64,000 bases of DNA from the NCBI GenBank assembly GCA_964370225.1, contig CAYJII010000006.1:4317-68316 (forward strand). The letters are read 5' to 3'. This document shows, in pieces, positions 35,134-44,119 of the stretch; the first letter of the stretch is position 1, and each line of letters opens with the position of its first letter. This stretch comes from CAYJII01 sp964370225. Lineage in GTDB: Bacteria; Bacillota; Clostridia; Oscillospirales; Ruminococcaceae. The position numbers and the translations under genes were made by a program. A model generated the notes under the pieces. That model saw only the letters and a list, made by a program, of their open reading frames with translations, was not told the origin of the DNA and ran no database searches.

Positions 35134-35864
35134 TACGCCACCTTCTTCCCGATATATTTTGCAATTAACGAAAGTGGTATTGTGACTATTAAATACATAA
35201 TCCACATCACATAATACCCCTCGATAAATGCAAAGTTCCTCGTGGAAATCGCGGTAGTAATATATGTTATCTCAGTTATAGAAATTACATTGAGCAATGA
35301 GGAACTTTTTATTGCGCTTGAAAGGTTGTTAATGAGCGATGGGATAAACGGCTTCACCATTTGTGGAATGATGATGTAAATGTATTTTTGGTACCACTTA
35401 AAGCGGTATAAATCCATTACAGTGTACTGGTCAACATCCACTACCGCTGCTGTAGTTTCGTACGCATTGGCAATATACGGACTATTATAAAGCACTAGCG
35501 CAAATATCCCTAGCACCAATTTATCGTTATAGCCAATTACTCTCCCGAACACGTATACTATCAAAAATATCATTACTAGTAGCGGTGTTCCCATGATGAT
35601 TTCGTTAAACACATTTGATATCGCTCTTAATATTACTATTTTTGAACGCATCATCATAAATAGCACAAACCCTAATACAAGCGAACCTAGCAATGTCAGC
35701 ACACTAACATAAATTGTGCCGAAAAAAGCATCTAAAAGCAGGTTATGCTCCTGTAATATCATCATATATTGCGGATCTTCTGATGAAAATAAAAGTGCCC
35801 CGATTATCCCTGCCACAAAGAGCAGTATAACCAATATATACTGAATAACTTCTGATTTTTTCAT
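35133..35864 (-). CDS. Amino-acid ABC transporter permease (HisM/GlnP type)
   Basis: 243 residues. About five membrane helices; the family segment NEIIMGTPLLVMIF and SPYIANAYETTAAVVDVDQYTVMDLYRFKWYQ includes the EAA-like ATPase contact. Length and motif order are typical of polar-amino-acid permeases acting as homodimers. It follows the binding protein by one base and shares a base with the ATPase start, so the three genes are strictly coupled. Confidence 0.9.
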   Translation of the reverse strand: MKKSEVIQYILVILLFVAGIIGALLFSSEDPQYMMILQEHNLLLDAFFGTIYVSVLTLLGSLVLGFVLFMMMRSKIVILRAISNVFNEIIMGTPLLVMIFLIVYVFGRVIGYNDKLVLGIFALVLYNSPYIANAYETTAAVVDVDQYTVMDLYRFKWYQKYIYIIIPQMVKPFIPSLINNLSSAIKSSSLLNVISITEITYITTAISTRNFAFIEGYYVMWIMYLIVTIPLSLIAKYIGKKVA

Positions 35865-35865
35865 A

Positions 35866-36789
35866 TTACTCCATAAAACCTTCTGGTTTTTGTACTATGT
35901 AGTCTAAGCCGTACTCTTCATTTTGTAAAAACTCCGAGATTACAGCGTCATATTCTTCTCTAATTTGATCGAACAATCCACCTTCTTCATACATAGTTGC
36001 AATGAATTCGTTGGATTTTTCTAACATTTCAGTGTCGCCTTTGTTAACAACAAAGCTTGAACCTGTCCAGTTGCCGATATTGCTATATACTATTGTAGTA
36101 TCTGGATTTTGTGCATGAAATTGATGCACTTCATTCGATGCTACTAGTGCAGAAGCCTGTCCATCTGCTACTTCTAATATAGCAGTACCTATTTCTGTAA
36201 CCTCTGTTACGTCAACGCCATATTCTTGTGGTACAAGCACGCCCATTGTTCCTGCTAACCCTGTAAAAGATTGCTCGGTTATAGCAAAAAAATCTTCCGG
36301 TGACATATCATCTGTGATATTATGCTCAGTTGCAAAATCTTTATTCACGAGAGCTAATGATTGTGTGTATCTATACGTGTCAGAAAAATCAACTTGTTGT
36401 GCGCGTTCTTCAGTTTTTGACATATCAGGTATCAATATATCTACATCACCTGTTTGCAATGCTGGAATTAGTAGCGAGAAGTCTGTGTCAACTATTTCAA
36501 GCTCCATGCCCATGTAATCTGCGAATGCCTGTGCGATAATTGGCTCAAGCCCTTCTGGCTCGCCGTCATCTCCAATGTATGAAAATGGTGGAAATTTTAA
36601 ATCCATACCAACTCTCAAAACTCCTCCGTCTTGAGTATCATCATTAGCGTCTACGCCCATGTCGTCGTCAATCATACCATCGCTCGGCATTTGAACATCA
36701 GTGTCGCCACCCGCTTGGTTTTCCGAACATCCTACAAGACCAAACGCCAAGATAGTTGTAGCCATAAGTAATGCAATAATTTTTTTCAT
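35866..36789 (-). CDS. Amino-acid-binding lipoprotein of the ABC importer
   Basis: 307 residues. Signal peptide MKKIIALLMATTILAFGLVGC with the lipobox LVGC (Cys21), an Asp-rich linker, then the periplasmic-binding type 2 fold with LRVGMDLKFPPFSYIGDDGEPEG, IDILIPDMSKTEER, and GLAGTMGV. This is the usual signature of polar amino-acid binders. ATG 36789 has AAGGAGA eight bases upstream; an upstream start at 36849 would not place the signal peptide at the N-terminus. A Mn/Asp-rich linker gives a strongly acidic surface. Confidence 0.92.
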   Translation of the reverse strand: MKKIIALLMATTILAFGLVGCSENQAGGDTDVQMPSDGMIDDDMGVDANDDTQDGGVLRVGMDLKFPPFSYIGDDGEPEGLEPIIAQAFADYMGMELEIVDTDFSLLIPALQTGDVDILIPDMSKTEERAQQVDFSDTYRYTQSLALVNKDFATEHNITDDMSPEDFFAITEQSFTGLAGTMGVLVPQEYGVDVTEVTEIGTAILEVADGQASALVASNEVHQFHAQNPDTTIVYSNIGNWTGSSFVVNKGDTEMLEKSNEFIATMYEEGGLFDQIREEYDAVISEFLQNEEYGLDYIVQKPEGFME

Positions 36790-36837
36790 TGTAGTTCTCC
36801 TTAAATATTTAATCAGTTGTAAAAAATGTACATATAT

Positions 36838-36866
36838 ATAGTATACCAAATTTCTCTATTTGTAAA
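36838..36866 (-). promoter_or_regulatory. Promoter of the amino-acid ABC operon
   Basis: On the minus strand TTTACA (36861-36866) is followed after 17 bases by TACTAT (36838-36843), or after 15 by TATACT. It lies 50-70 bases before the start codon of the binding protein. The remaining intergenic DNA to 37167 (about 300 bases) is AT-rich and I see no gene in it. Confidence 0.55.
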
Positions 36867-37167
36867 GTGGGTGGCAATTCATGTAGCTGCAATTATCTGT
36901 CTACTGTCACTATTTTTGTTTTAAAAAAGGATATAATCAAGCGTATTTGTACATATTGCTGTTTATTTTGCGACTATCCATGCAATAATTCGTCGATTTG
37001 CTAGCGTAACTTTTTAAGCCTTTAATTAAAGCTTTCTTCGTTAATGCTACTTGCTAAAACTCTTGAGAATATACAAAACTTGCGTAAAAAAAATTTGAAA
37101 ATTGCGACAAATTATGAACTGATTATTAATATAAGATGTCTATTTTTTACAGAATAGCAAAAAATAT

Positions 37168-37196
37168 ATGACACCGCCTCTTTTTTATGGTAAAAT
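37168..37196 (+). promoter_or_regulatory. Promoter of the orphan sugar-binding lipoprotein
   Basis: ATGACA (37168-37173), 17-base spacer, TAAAAT (37191-37196). The 100-base leader holds the stem ATAACC-GTC-GGTTAT near 37217 and a GCTTTAAGTTTTAGC palindrome; their role is not evident. Confidence 0.6.
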
Positions 37197-37301
37197 AAAA
37201 GTATAACTACTATTAAGATAACCGTCGGTTATTTATATGATTTTCTTGCCTAATTTGCTTTAAGTTTTAGCTTGGGCACAGCAATATCATAGGAGGCTTG
37301 T

Positions 37302-39008
37302 ATGAGAAAAATTAAAACTATATTCACTTTAATGTTAGTCGCTATTATGCTTGCGACATTGACATTTAGCTGTACTAATACAGAAATTTCCGCTGCACCG
37401 AACGCTCAAAACGGCATGAGTACTGGAGCTGATGATACCACCCAACCATACGAATTCACGGTGTACGCAAACTATGAGTGGTTTACCGTCAGAGAATGGG
37501 GTGCAGATGCCTCATCAAAATATATAGCAGACAAATTTAACGTGAACATTATTTGGGAGAAACCAAACACTGACGCATCTACTAAGCTAAATTTGATGGC
37601 AGCTACTGGGAATTATCCCGAGGTAATCTACATGGACAAGGACGCTGACTACAAAAAATTAGTTGCAGAAAACCACCTCCTACCCCTCGACACATATATG
37701 TACGAGGGTAACGACTTTGAAGCAAATACTTTCGAGTCCACCATCGACCTTTCTCGTGTGGATGGCAAAGTTTATATGATTACAAACTGGTCGAGGATGG
37801 AAGCTACTGGTGGAAATAACGCTTGGATAATAAATCAAAGCGCATGGGAAGCTGCTGGTTCTCCAGATTTAAGCACGCTCGAAGATATATACGATTATCT
37901 CATGGTCTTTAAAGAGCTCGACTTTGTTAATCACAGGGGTGAGAGCGTTTTCCCGATGCTCACTATCGAAAATGACGATGCTTCTTTAATACTAGAGGCG
38001 TTCAATCGCTCATATGGCGGACCAAATCCAGTGGCGGATTGGTATGGGATATCTACTGGTGAGATTAAATTTTTCTTAGAAGATCCAATAATGCTCCAAG
38101 CGCTGGAAACTGCAAATAAGTGGTTTAACGACGGACTCATCTCCCAAAGTGTTTTCACTGATACTAGAGAGCAGTCACTTGAAAAAATAACAACTGGTCG
38201 TGGAGCTATCTTATACTACGATTTCTCGCAAGATCAGTCAAATCGCTTTAGGAAAATTTTGATTGAAAGTAGCGAAAACACCAACTCTTACGAAGTTTTA
38301 GTCGACCCAATTTATCCCCCAGCAAGCGGAGTAGACTACACATACGGTGATGAAAGTTCGACTCTTGGCACATCCGGTATGGTTATCACTAAAAATGCAG
38401 AAAATCCGCAGAGGATTTTTGACGTATTTTCTTGGATGCTGACACAAGAAGGGGCTATCAACATGATGTATAGCGCGCAGGGAGCAGGAATGTGGGAAGA
38501 GCTTGATGAAAATGGAAATCCAATTTTGCTTAAATCAGAAAACGCATTCACCTCTAGCGAGTTAAACGAACTCGGTGCTTGGTTTTGGGCATATCCAGCC
38601 CAAGCTGATCATGTCGATAGGACAAAATTTGCGGTAAACGCTACCCTAGCTCCATCTGAACAAGACTTCACAACTTCGCTACAAGCAAACTTTTTTTCAG
38701 CACCAGCAGGCACCCAACTAGGCGACACTGTGGCGTCCGGACAGAAGTACATTACCGACGAACATGTGGGTATCATTCCATCAATCGACCCAACAACTGA
38801 GCTTGGGATTTCGCGCCAGCTTATTGAGGATGAAATTGCCAAAATTCTCCCTCAAATTGTAATGGCGGAAAACAGCGAAGAATATGATACGCTAGTAGAA
38901 CATCTTATCGATTATGCTTATGATAATTCGATGGATGAAATCTTAGAAAAATATAATCAAACTCGAGATGAAAATATAAAGGCACAAGGTTGGTCATATT
39001 ATGATTGA
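37302..39008 (+). CDS. Orphan extracellular sugar-binding lipoprotein (LplA-like)
   Basis: 568 residues. Signal peptide with lipobox TFSC (Cys24), Ser/Thr/Asn-rich linker, and an LplA/family-1-type binding domain. It is related in design to the protein at 2117-3802 but no permease lies next to it, so it must share one encoded elsewhere or act as a sensor. It is upstream of a hydrogenase-like/GGDEF protein but has its own promoter and hairpin end. ATAGGAGG precedes ATG 37302. Confidence 0.85.
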   Translation: MRKIKTIFTLMLVAIMLATLTFSCTNTEISAAPNAQNGMSTGADDTTQPYEFTVYANYEWFTVREWGADASSKYIADKFNVNIIWEKPNTDASTKLNLMAATGNYPEVIYMDKDADYKKLVAENHLLPLDTYMYEGNDFEANTFESTIDLSRVDGKVYMITNWSRMEATGGNNAWIINQSAWEAAGSPDLSTLEDIYDYLMVFKELDFVNHRGESVFPMLTIENDDASLILEAFNRSYGGPNPVADWYGISTGEIKFFLEDPIMLQALETANKWFNDGLISQSVFTDTREQSLEKITTGRGAILYYDFSQDQSNRFRKILIESSENTNSYEVLVDPIYPPASGVDYTYGDESSTLGTSGMVITKNAENPQRIFDVFSWMLTQEGAINMMYSAQGAGMWEELDENGNPILLKSENAFTSSELNELGAWFWAYPAQADHVDRTKFAVNATLAPSEQDFTTSLQANFFSAPAGTQLGDTVASGQKYITDEHVGIIPSIDPTTELGISRQLIEDEIAKILPQIVMAENSEEYDTLVEHLIDYAYDNSMDEILEKYNQTRDENIKAQGWSYYD

Positions 39009-39017
39009 TATGGTTTT

Positions 39018-39065
39018 TTATGCAAATTATCTGCATTAATGCAGATGATGCGCATAATTATTCAT
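39018..39065 (+). terminator. Stem-loop after the orphan binding protein
   Basis: ATCTGCA-TTAA-TGCAGAT nested in TTATGC...GCATAA gives a strong cruciform-like hairpin shortly after the stop codon at 39008. There is no long T-tract (TTATTCATT follows), so terminator function is probable but not certain. Confidence 0.5.
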
Positions 39066-39176
39066 TGATATAATTATGATAAACCTCCGCGATTTTTAGC
39101 ACTTACCCCAAAAAAACATGTAATTTCTATCACATTTAACAAATTTCGTATTGAGTGCGACTATCCATTAAATTGT

Positions 39177-39205
39177 TTGACTATATGGGAAATTTTGTGT
39201 ATAAT
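39177..39205 (+). promoter_or_regulatory. Promoter of the hydrogenase-like/GGDEF gene
   Basis: TTGACT (39177-39182), 17-base spacer, perfect TATAAT (39200-39205). The start lies near 39212, giving a 40-base leader. With a terminator at 41017 the gene is a single-gene unit. Confidence 0.8.
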
Positions 39206-39251
39206 TTTATATATATTACTAATTTTCGTATGACAAGATAGGGAGAAAAAT

Positions 39252-41003
39252 ATGGATAAAACTAGTTTTGTCTACACCAAGGAGAGCAGTTGCATGGGAT
39301 GCAATAAATGTATTTTTATGTGTCCAACCAATGCAAATGAAGCTTTTTTTGAAGCTGATGAAGGAAAAGTATTTATTAAACCTGGTTTTTGTATTTCATG
39401 TGGTGAATGCATCAATATTTGCGATCATGGTGCACGGGATTTTATAGATGACACAAATAAATTTTTAGATGACCTCAAAAATGGCGAGAAAATCTCTGTC
39501 GTTATCGCGCCTGCTGCGAGGTTTAATTTTCCCTCGACTAAAAAGCTAATTTCATACCTAAAATCCATCGGTGTTAATCAAGTTTATGACGTTTCTTTTG
39601 GTGCAGATATTTGTACATGGGGGCATGTAAAAGCGATAAATGAGCAGAACTTATCTGGACTTATCGCACAACCCTGTCCTGTTGTTGTTAGCTATATCGA
39701 AAAATACAAGCCATCGCTGATTAGCAGACTTTCGCCCATCCACAGCCCAGTTTTATGTCTTGCAACTTATCTCAAAAAATATGCAAAACTTGAGGATAAG
39801 TTGATGTTTTTATCCCCATGTATTGGCAAAAAACGTGAATGTACGTCTGAGCATACCCATGGAGTACTCGAATACAACGTATCTTTTACTAAATTTATAG
39901 ATGTTATGAAATCCGCAAATGTCGATTTAGAATCTTATTCAGAAAGCGAATTTGACAATGCAAAGGGCTCAATCGGTTTCACTTTCCCACGTCCTGGAGG
40001 ACTAAGCGAAAACATTAAACTGCATCTAGGGCAGGATATTTGGATTAAGCAAATTGAGGGCATTGGCAAAATCAAAGAATATTTTGAAGAATATACGCTT
40101 GATTTGAAAGATGGTAATCCTGTACCTGTAATTGTTGACGCACTAAACTGCGAGCATGGATGCAATCTTGGTACAGGCACATTGCAGACAGCACGATTAA
40201 ACTCTATTGATCATGCACTAAACTCGAGCAAATCTGCTGTAACACAAGATAACACGGACAAGCTTATGAAGTTTTTTGATGATAATTTTGTTCTCGATGA
40301 CTTCATTAGAAAATATATGGATAGAAGTTTTGACTATAAAATAGATGAAACTGTTGATTTGGAAAAAGCTTTTATATCGCTTGGTAAAATTACAAAAGCG
40401 GATAGAAATATTAACTGCTTTAGCTGTGGTTATGGAAATTGTCGTGATTTCGCTTATGACTTAGCACTAGGGCATAATAATAAGAATAACTGTAAGCATT
40501 ATCTACTCAACAAATTTAAAAAACTAAGCTTATACGATGATTTAACTGGCTTAAACAATAGATACTGCTACCATTTAGCTATAGCTAAATTCCGTGAAAC
40601 TCATCCAGGTATCATTGGGATTGCCTATATTGATATTAATGGGCTTAAAGAAGCTAACGACATTAGGGGGCATTCTTTTGGCGATACATTAATAATTACT
40701 TGTGCTGATTTACTTAAAAAGGTCTTTGGTGGCAACGCATATCGTATTGGTGGCGACGAATTTATTATTATGGATTCTAGCGCAAATGAAGCTACCTTTA
40801 ATATCAAAATTTCTAGTTTGCATTTGCTACTTGAAAAAGAACCCGACTTAGTGGTTTCTATCGGCACAGCAATTAGTAGCTCTCCACAAGATTTAGATGA
40901 TAAGCTTGACGAGGCGGATCAAGCCATGTACAAAGCAAAACAAGAGTATTACACCAATATTAGAAAAGCAGATCGACGTACATATAGAAAACGAATGCAC
41001 TAA
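39252..41003 (+). CDS. [FeFe]-hydrogenase-like sensor fused to a diguanylate cyclase (GGDEF)
   Basis: 583 residues. Two ferredoxin 4Fe-4S motifs (Cys14/17/20/24 and Cys47/50/53/57), a hydrogenase H-cluster-type domain (80-330) with the four cluster ligands Cys142 (AQPCP), Cys190 (LSPCIGKKRE), Cys300 and Cys304 (NCEHGCNLGTG), then a further Fe-S domain (Cys389, Cys392, Cys397, Cys414) and a GGDEF domain with intact RIGGDEF (500-504). In catalytic enzymes the first motif is TSCCP; here the extra Cys, a proton-transfer residue, is Pro. So it resembles sensory hydrogenases and should couple redox or H2 state to c-di-GMP synthesis. No RxxD inhibition site is seen. Confidence 0.92.
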   Translation: MDKTSFVYTKESSCMGCNKCIFMCPTNANEAFFEADEGKVFIKPGFCISCGECINICDHGARDFIDDTNKFLDDLKNGEKISVVIAPAARFNFPSTKKLISYLKSIGVNQVYDVSFGADICTWGHVKAINEQNLSGLIAQPCPVVVSYIEKYKPSLISRLSPIHSPVLCLATYLKKYAKLEDKLMFLSPCIGKKRECTSEHTHGVLEYNVSFTKFIDVMKSANVDLESYSESEFDNAKGSIGFTFPRPGGLSENIKLHLGQDIWIKQIEGIGKIKEYFEEYTLDLKDGNPVPVIVDALNCEHGCNLGTGTLQTARLNSIDHALNSSKSAVTQDNTDKLMKFFDDNFVLDDFIRKYMDRSFDYKIDETVDLEKAFISLGKITKADRNINCFSCGYGNCRDFAYDLALGHNNKNNCKHYLLNKFKKLSLYDDLTGLNNRYCYHLAIAKFRETHPGIIGIAYIDINGLKEANDIRGHSFGDTLIITCADLLKKVFGGNAYRIGGDEFIIMDSSANEATFNIKISSLHLLLEKEPDLVVSIGTAISSSPQDLDDKLDEADQAMYKAKQEYYTNIRKADRRTYRKRMH

Positions 41004-41016
41004 TTATAAGCAAAAT

Positions 41017-41053
41017 AAAAGGAAATATCAGCTATGCTGATATTTCCTTTTTC
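41017..41053 (+). terminator. Bidirectional intrinsic terminator
   Basis: AAAAGGAAATATCAGC (41017-41032) pairs with GCTGATATTTCCTTTT (41036-41051). T-runs on both sides suit the convergent GGDEF genes on either side. Confidence 0.93.
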
Positions 41054-41065
41054 TATATATTTATA

Positions 41066-42685
41066 TTAGTCATGAACTCGATAATCCACATGCTTACTCA
41101 CATCATAAATTGTGTATGCATTTTTACCGCTATTTTTGCTTGAGTACATCGCACGATCAGAAGCATTGTAAAGCGCCAAAAAGTTGTCGCCGTGCTCTGG
41201 TACTAAAGCTATCCCAATACTGCAGCTTACTGTAATGCGCACATCGTTTTCACCCTCATAAGTTTTGTAAACATCGGTGCAGATTTTCTCAACCTTTTGC
41301 ATTATTGATTCTTTAGAAAGTCTGCTTGTAATATATACTAAAAACTCGTCTCCGCCAATTCTGCCGACGATGTCTTCTTTCCTAAAATTATGAGAAATTT
41401 TCATAGCGATTTCTCTTAGCACATTGTCGCCATAAGCATGCCCCATATTGTCATTAATACCCTTGAAATTATCTAAGTCAATTAAAATTAATGCGCCCAC
41501 TTGTTCGATTTTTAGATGCTTTTTAATAAGTTCCTCTGTCGTCGCTTTATTGTACAATCCCACAAGCGAATCAATTTGAGCATGAGCTTTTAATTCTTTT
41601 TCTTTCATTATATTGTCGTGAATATCATCAATAATCGTATATATAGCTACAACATCATCAGTATCCTCATACAGATTTGTGATAACATATGCCCTCATCC
41701 ATCTATACTCGCCATCGTCTTTTAGCACTCGGAGATTGTAAGTAAACTCGTAAATCCCCTTGCTACGCTGTGATAAGATATACTCAGATTTTGAATATTC
41801 ATCAACAATCTTCACATCACTCGGATGAATTTTTTCTTTAATATATTCAAATACAAGCTCAACTAGTGGGGTATCAACGAAATTTTCCATTAGCTTGCCA
41901 TATCTAAACGCTCGCACTACTACGTTTTTATTGCAATCAATTTCTGCTACAAAAACAGCTTGATTTATCAGCATATTCTTATAAAAAGAATCTTTTTCGA
42001 GAGATTCTTTTTTGTCGCGTAATATGTCAAATCCGACAAGCATAAACATGCCCACGTACATGACCAAAAGCCATGCAAAAGCTGTGATAATCTGGCTTGG
42101 AATTAAGTAGATATAATCATTTTTCTCTACATACACCATACCATTTGCAATTAAATGAGTGTTCGCAATCGCTGTGATAGCCACATATGCGTACATTTGC
42201 TCTGTCTTTTGAGTCAGTGCCCTCAAATATTTTTTTGGCACAATTTTTATCAGTGCAAGTGTAAATATAGCACTCAGCATACTCGTCATTATCAAAACTC
42301 GCCAAAACCAAATTGGATCATCCGAAATCTCGAATATGCTTTTTCCCATAAGTAGCGATGTCGCCGAAGATACTATCGCCCTTGCAACCATTATATGTAT
42401 ATTAAAAGTTAAAATGCAGGCAATGCGAGCAATTTTGCTTTCTTTTCTAAAGTAAAGCATAACTGTTACAGTGTAAACCCCAAGCATTATGGTATAGCCA
42501 AGCGAGGACATACTCCCAAAACCTTCAAGGAATACTGTCCCTATAACGCCACTCCCTAAGCTAAAAATAAAAGCTTTTAGCTTAGTGCATTTTACATCGA
42601 ATATTGTCTCTGTCAAGCGCAAGTAAAACACGTTGTGCACGAAAAACACAGCGCAAAAAACGATAACTAAATAAATATGATGCAT
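41066..42685 (-). CDS. Membrane PAS-GGDEF diguanylate cyclase
   Basis: 539 residues. The first 225 residues hold about seven hydrophobic helices (integral sensor). A PAS domain of the PAS_3 type follows (about 240-375; DDGEYRWMRAYVITN is its signature), then a GGDEF domain with RIGGDEFLVYI. RKED five residues before the motif forms a canonical inhibitory I-site, so product feedback is expected, unlike the other cyclases here. Start ATG 42685 has a weak ribosome site. It follows purO across an 82-base gap with a strong palindrome and is probably not part of the pur operon. Confidence 0.9.
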   Translation of the reverse strand: MHHIYLVIVFCAVFFVHNVFYLRLTETIFDVKCTKLKAFIFSLGSGVIGTVFLEGFGSMSSLGYTIMLGVYTVTVMLYFRKESKIARIACILTFNIHIMVARAIVSSATSLLMGKSIFEISDDPIWFWRVLIMTSMLSAIFTLALIKIVPKKYLRALTQKTEQMYAYVAITAIANTHLIANGMVYVEKNDYIYLIPSQIITAFAWLLVMYVGMFMLVGFDILRDKKESLEKDSFYKNMLINQAVFVAEIDCNKNVVVRAFRYGKLMENFVDTPLVELVFEYIKEKIHPSDVKIVDEYSKSEYILSQRSKGIYEFTYNLRVLKDDGEYRWMRAYVITNLYEDTDDVVAIYTIIDDIHDNIMKEKELKAHAQIDSLVGLYNKATTEELIKKHLKIEQVGALILIDLDNFKGINDNMGHAYGDNVLREIAMKISHNFRKEDIVGRIGGDEFLVYITSRLSKESIMQKVEKICTDVYKTYEGENDVRITVSCSIGIALVPEHGDNFLALYNASDRAMYSSKNSGKNAYTIYDVSKHVDYRVHD

Positions 42686-42717
42686 AAACTAACCCCAAAA
42701 TTTCTCTACTACTATAA

Positions 42718-42750
42718 TTGCGCAATATAATCCCCAATTATATTGCGCAA
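42718..42750. repeat. Near-perfect palindrome between purO and the PAS-GGDEF gene
   Basis: TTGCGCAATATAAT (42718-42731) and ATTATATTGCGCAA (42737-42750) form a 14-bp stem with loop CCCCA. On the minus strand the following bases are TTATAGT, not a T-run, so it may be a terminator of the pur operon, a processing hairpin, or an operator. Confidence 0.6.
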
Positions 42751-42767
42751 CTCATACCAGCAAAACC

Positions 42768-43478
42768 TTATTTGTTTTTATTGACTATTCTCGTATCTGA
42801 CACTTTTGTTTTGATGTCTATATATCTAACAAAAAGTGACACTTTATTATCCTGATTTAGATTGTTCCACAAATTCTCTGTAAAAGTGTCAATATCCTCA
42901 GTTAATTCGACCGCTTTAGGTTCACCCTCAAACGAAGCAACGCTACCGTTCATCCCAACATATGTGTGGATAAAATGGCCTTGACCACTTATTGGCATTG
43001 GATATTCCCAGAAATATTTTAGAGCTCCACCTTCGTCACCGTATGCACTTTTTAAGATTGACATTTTATAGGAAAAATTCACGCCAATTCTTAATGCTGC
43101 GGAAATCCTAGGAGTTAAAATTGGTGGGTCTGGTTCGAATGTTCTACTTCTCAGTGCATCTTCAAAAGTTTTCCCATCGGACATGTAATTATAAATCGTA
43201 TCAGTTTGGTCGCCATTAGTCACGATAACAGTATTATCAAGAATTCTCACAGGTGAATAAATTACCAGAGATGGGTCTGATAGCTTATCTTTATCAAACG
43301 CTTTTGTTTTAAGCGCTTCGCCTTCGCTTACAAAAACTCTGTTTTGTGAATTTTCGCTACGACCCATAATAAAATATGCGATTACCGCAATATTTCCTGT
43401 TGTGTGTTTACCTACAATAATTCCGCGTCCTGGATATGTATTATCTACTAGTAATTCTTCAATTTTTTTAACTTCCAC
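42768..43478 (-). CDS. purO: IMP cyclohydrolase, archaeal-type PurO
   Basis: 236 residues. Last step of purine synthesis, closing FAICAR to IMP. The motifs YPGRGI, NGDQTD and the RISAALR segment match the PurO family first described in archaea, rather than the bifunctional PurH of most bacteria. GTG 43478 is the start, with GGAGG eight bases upstream. It is last of the pur genes here, 18 bases after purN. Whether a purH is also present elsewhere cannot be seen. Confidence 0.85.
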   Translation of the reverse strand: MEVKKIEELLVDNTYPGRGIIVGKHTTGNIAVIAYFIMGRSENSQNRVFVSEGEALKTKAFDKDKLSDPSLVIYSPVRILDNTVIVTNGDQTDTIYNYMSDGKTFEDALRSRTFEPDPPILTPRISAALRIGVNFSYKMSILKSAYGDEGGALKYFWEYPMPISGQGHFIHTYVGMNGSVASFEGEPKAVELTEDIDTFTENLWNNLNQDNKVSLFVRYIDIKTKVSDTRIVNKNK

Positions 43479-43495
43479 CTTTTTGCCTCCTTAAA

Positions 43496-44119
43496 TTATA
43501 ATATGCAAACTTTATTGTCTTTTACTGCAATTTTTCCTTCACAGTACAGTTTGACAGCCTGTGGTAACAATACCCACTCTGCCTCTTCCATGATGCGTTT
43601 TTGCAATGTTTGCGCAGTGTCATCGTCTTTAACTTCCACCGCTTTTTGCAGTATAATCGGTCCTCCATCGCATTCTTCATTAACAAAATGCACAGTTGCA
43701 CCCGATAGCTTTACACCTCGCTCTAGCGCAGCTTCGTGCACATGCAAGCCATAATAACTCTTACCACAAAAAGATGGGATTAAAGCAGGGTGAACATTGA
43801 TAATTTTGTTGGCATAATGTTGTGTCACAACTTCCGTGAATATTGTCATAAACCCTGCCAAAACAATAAAATCAATCTCTTCTTCTTTTAATATACTCAG
43901 CAAAACTTCGCTATATTCTTCAACGCTACTATAATCTTTTCTTTTATGCACTAGCGTTTTTATCCCAGCATTTTCTGCTCTAGTAAGCGCATATGCGTCG
44001 TCCTTGCTCGCTAAAACTAAGCTTAGTTTGCCGTTTGTAAACTCGCCTTTTTTCTCAGCATCAATCAGCGCTTGCAAATTTGAGCCTCCGCCTGACACTA
44101 ATACTGCAATTTTTAGCAT
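43496..44119 (-). CDS. purN: Phosphoribosylglycinamide formyltransferase
   Basis: 207 residues. Transfers a formyl group from 10-formyl-tetrahydrofolate to GAR. It shows the nucleotide loop VSGGGSNLQALID, the catalytic Asn-His of INVHPALIPSF and the Asp of ECDGGPI. Its start overlaps the purM end by seven bases. Confidence 0.95.
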   Translation of the reverse strand: MLKIAVLVSGGGSNLQALIDAEKKGEFTNGKLSLVLASKDDAYALTRAENAGIKTLVHKRKDYSSVEEYSEVLLSILKEEEIDFIVLAGFMTIFTEVVTQHYANKIINVHPALIPSFCGKSYYGLHVHEAALERGVKLSGATVHFVNEECDGGPIILQKAVEVKDDDTAQTLQKRIMEEAEWVLLPQAVKLYCEGKIAVKDNKVCIL

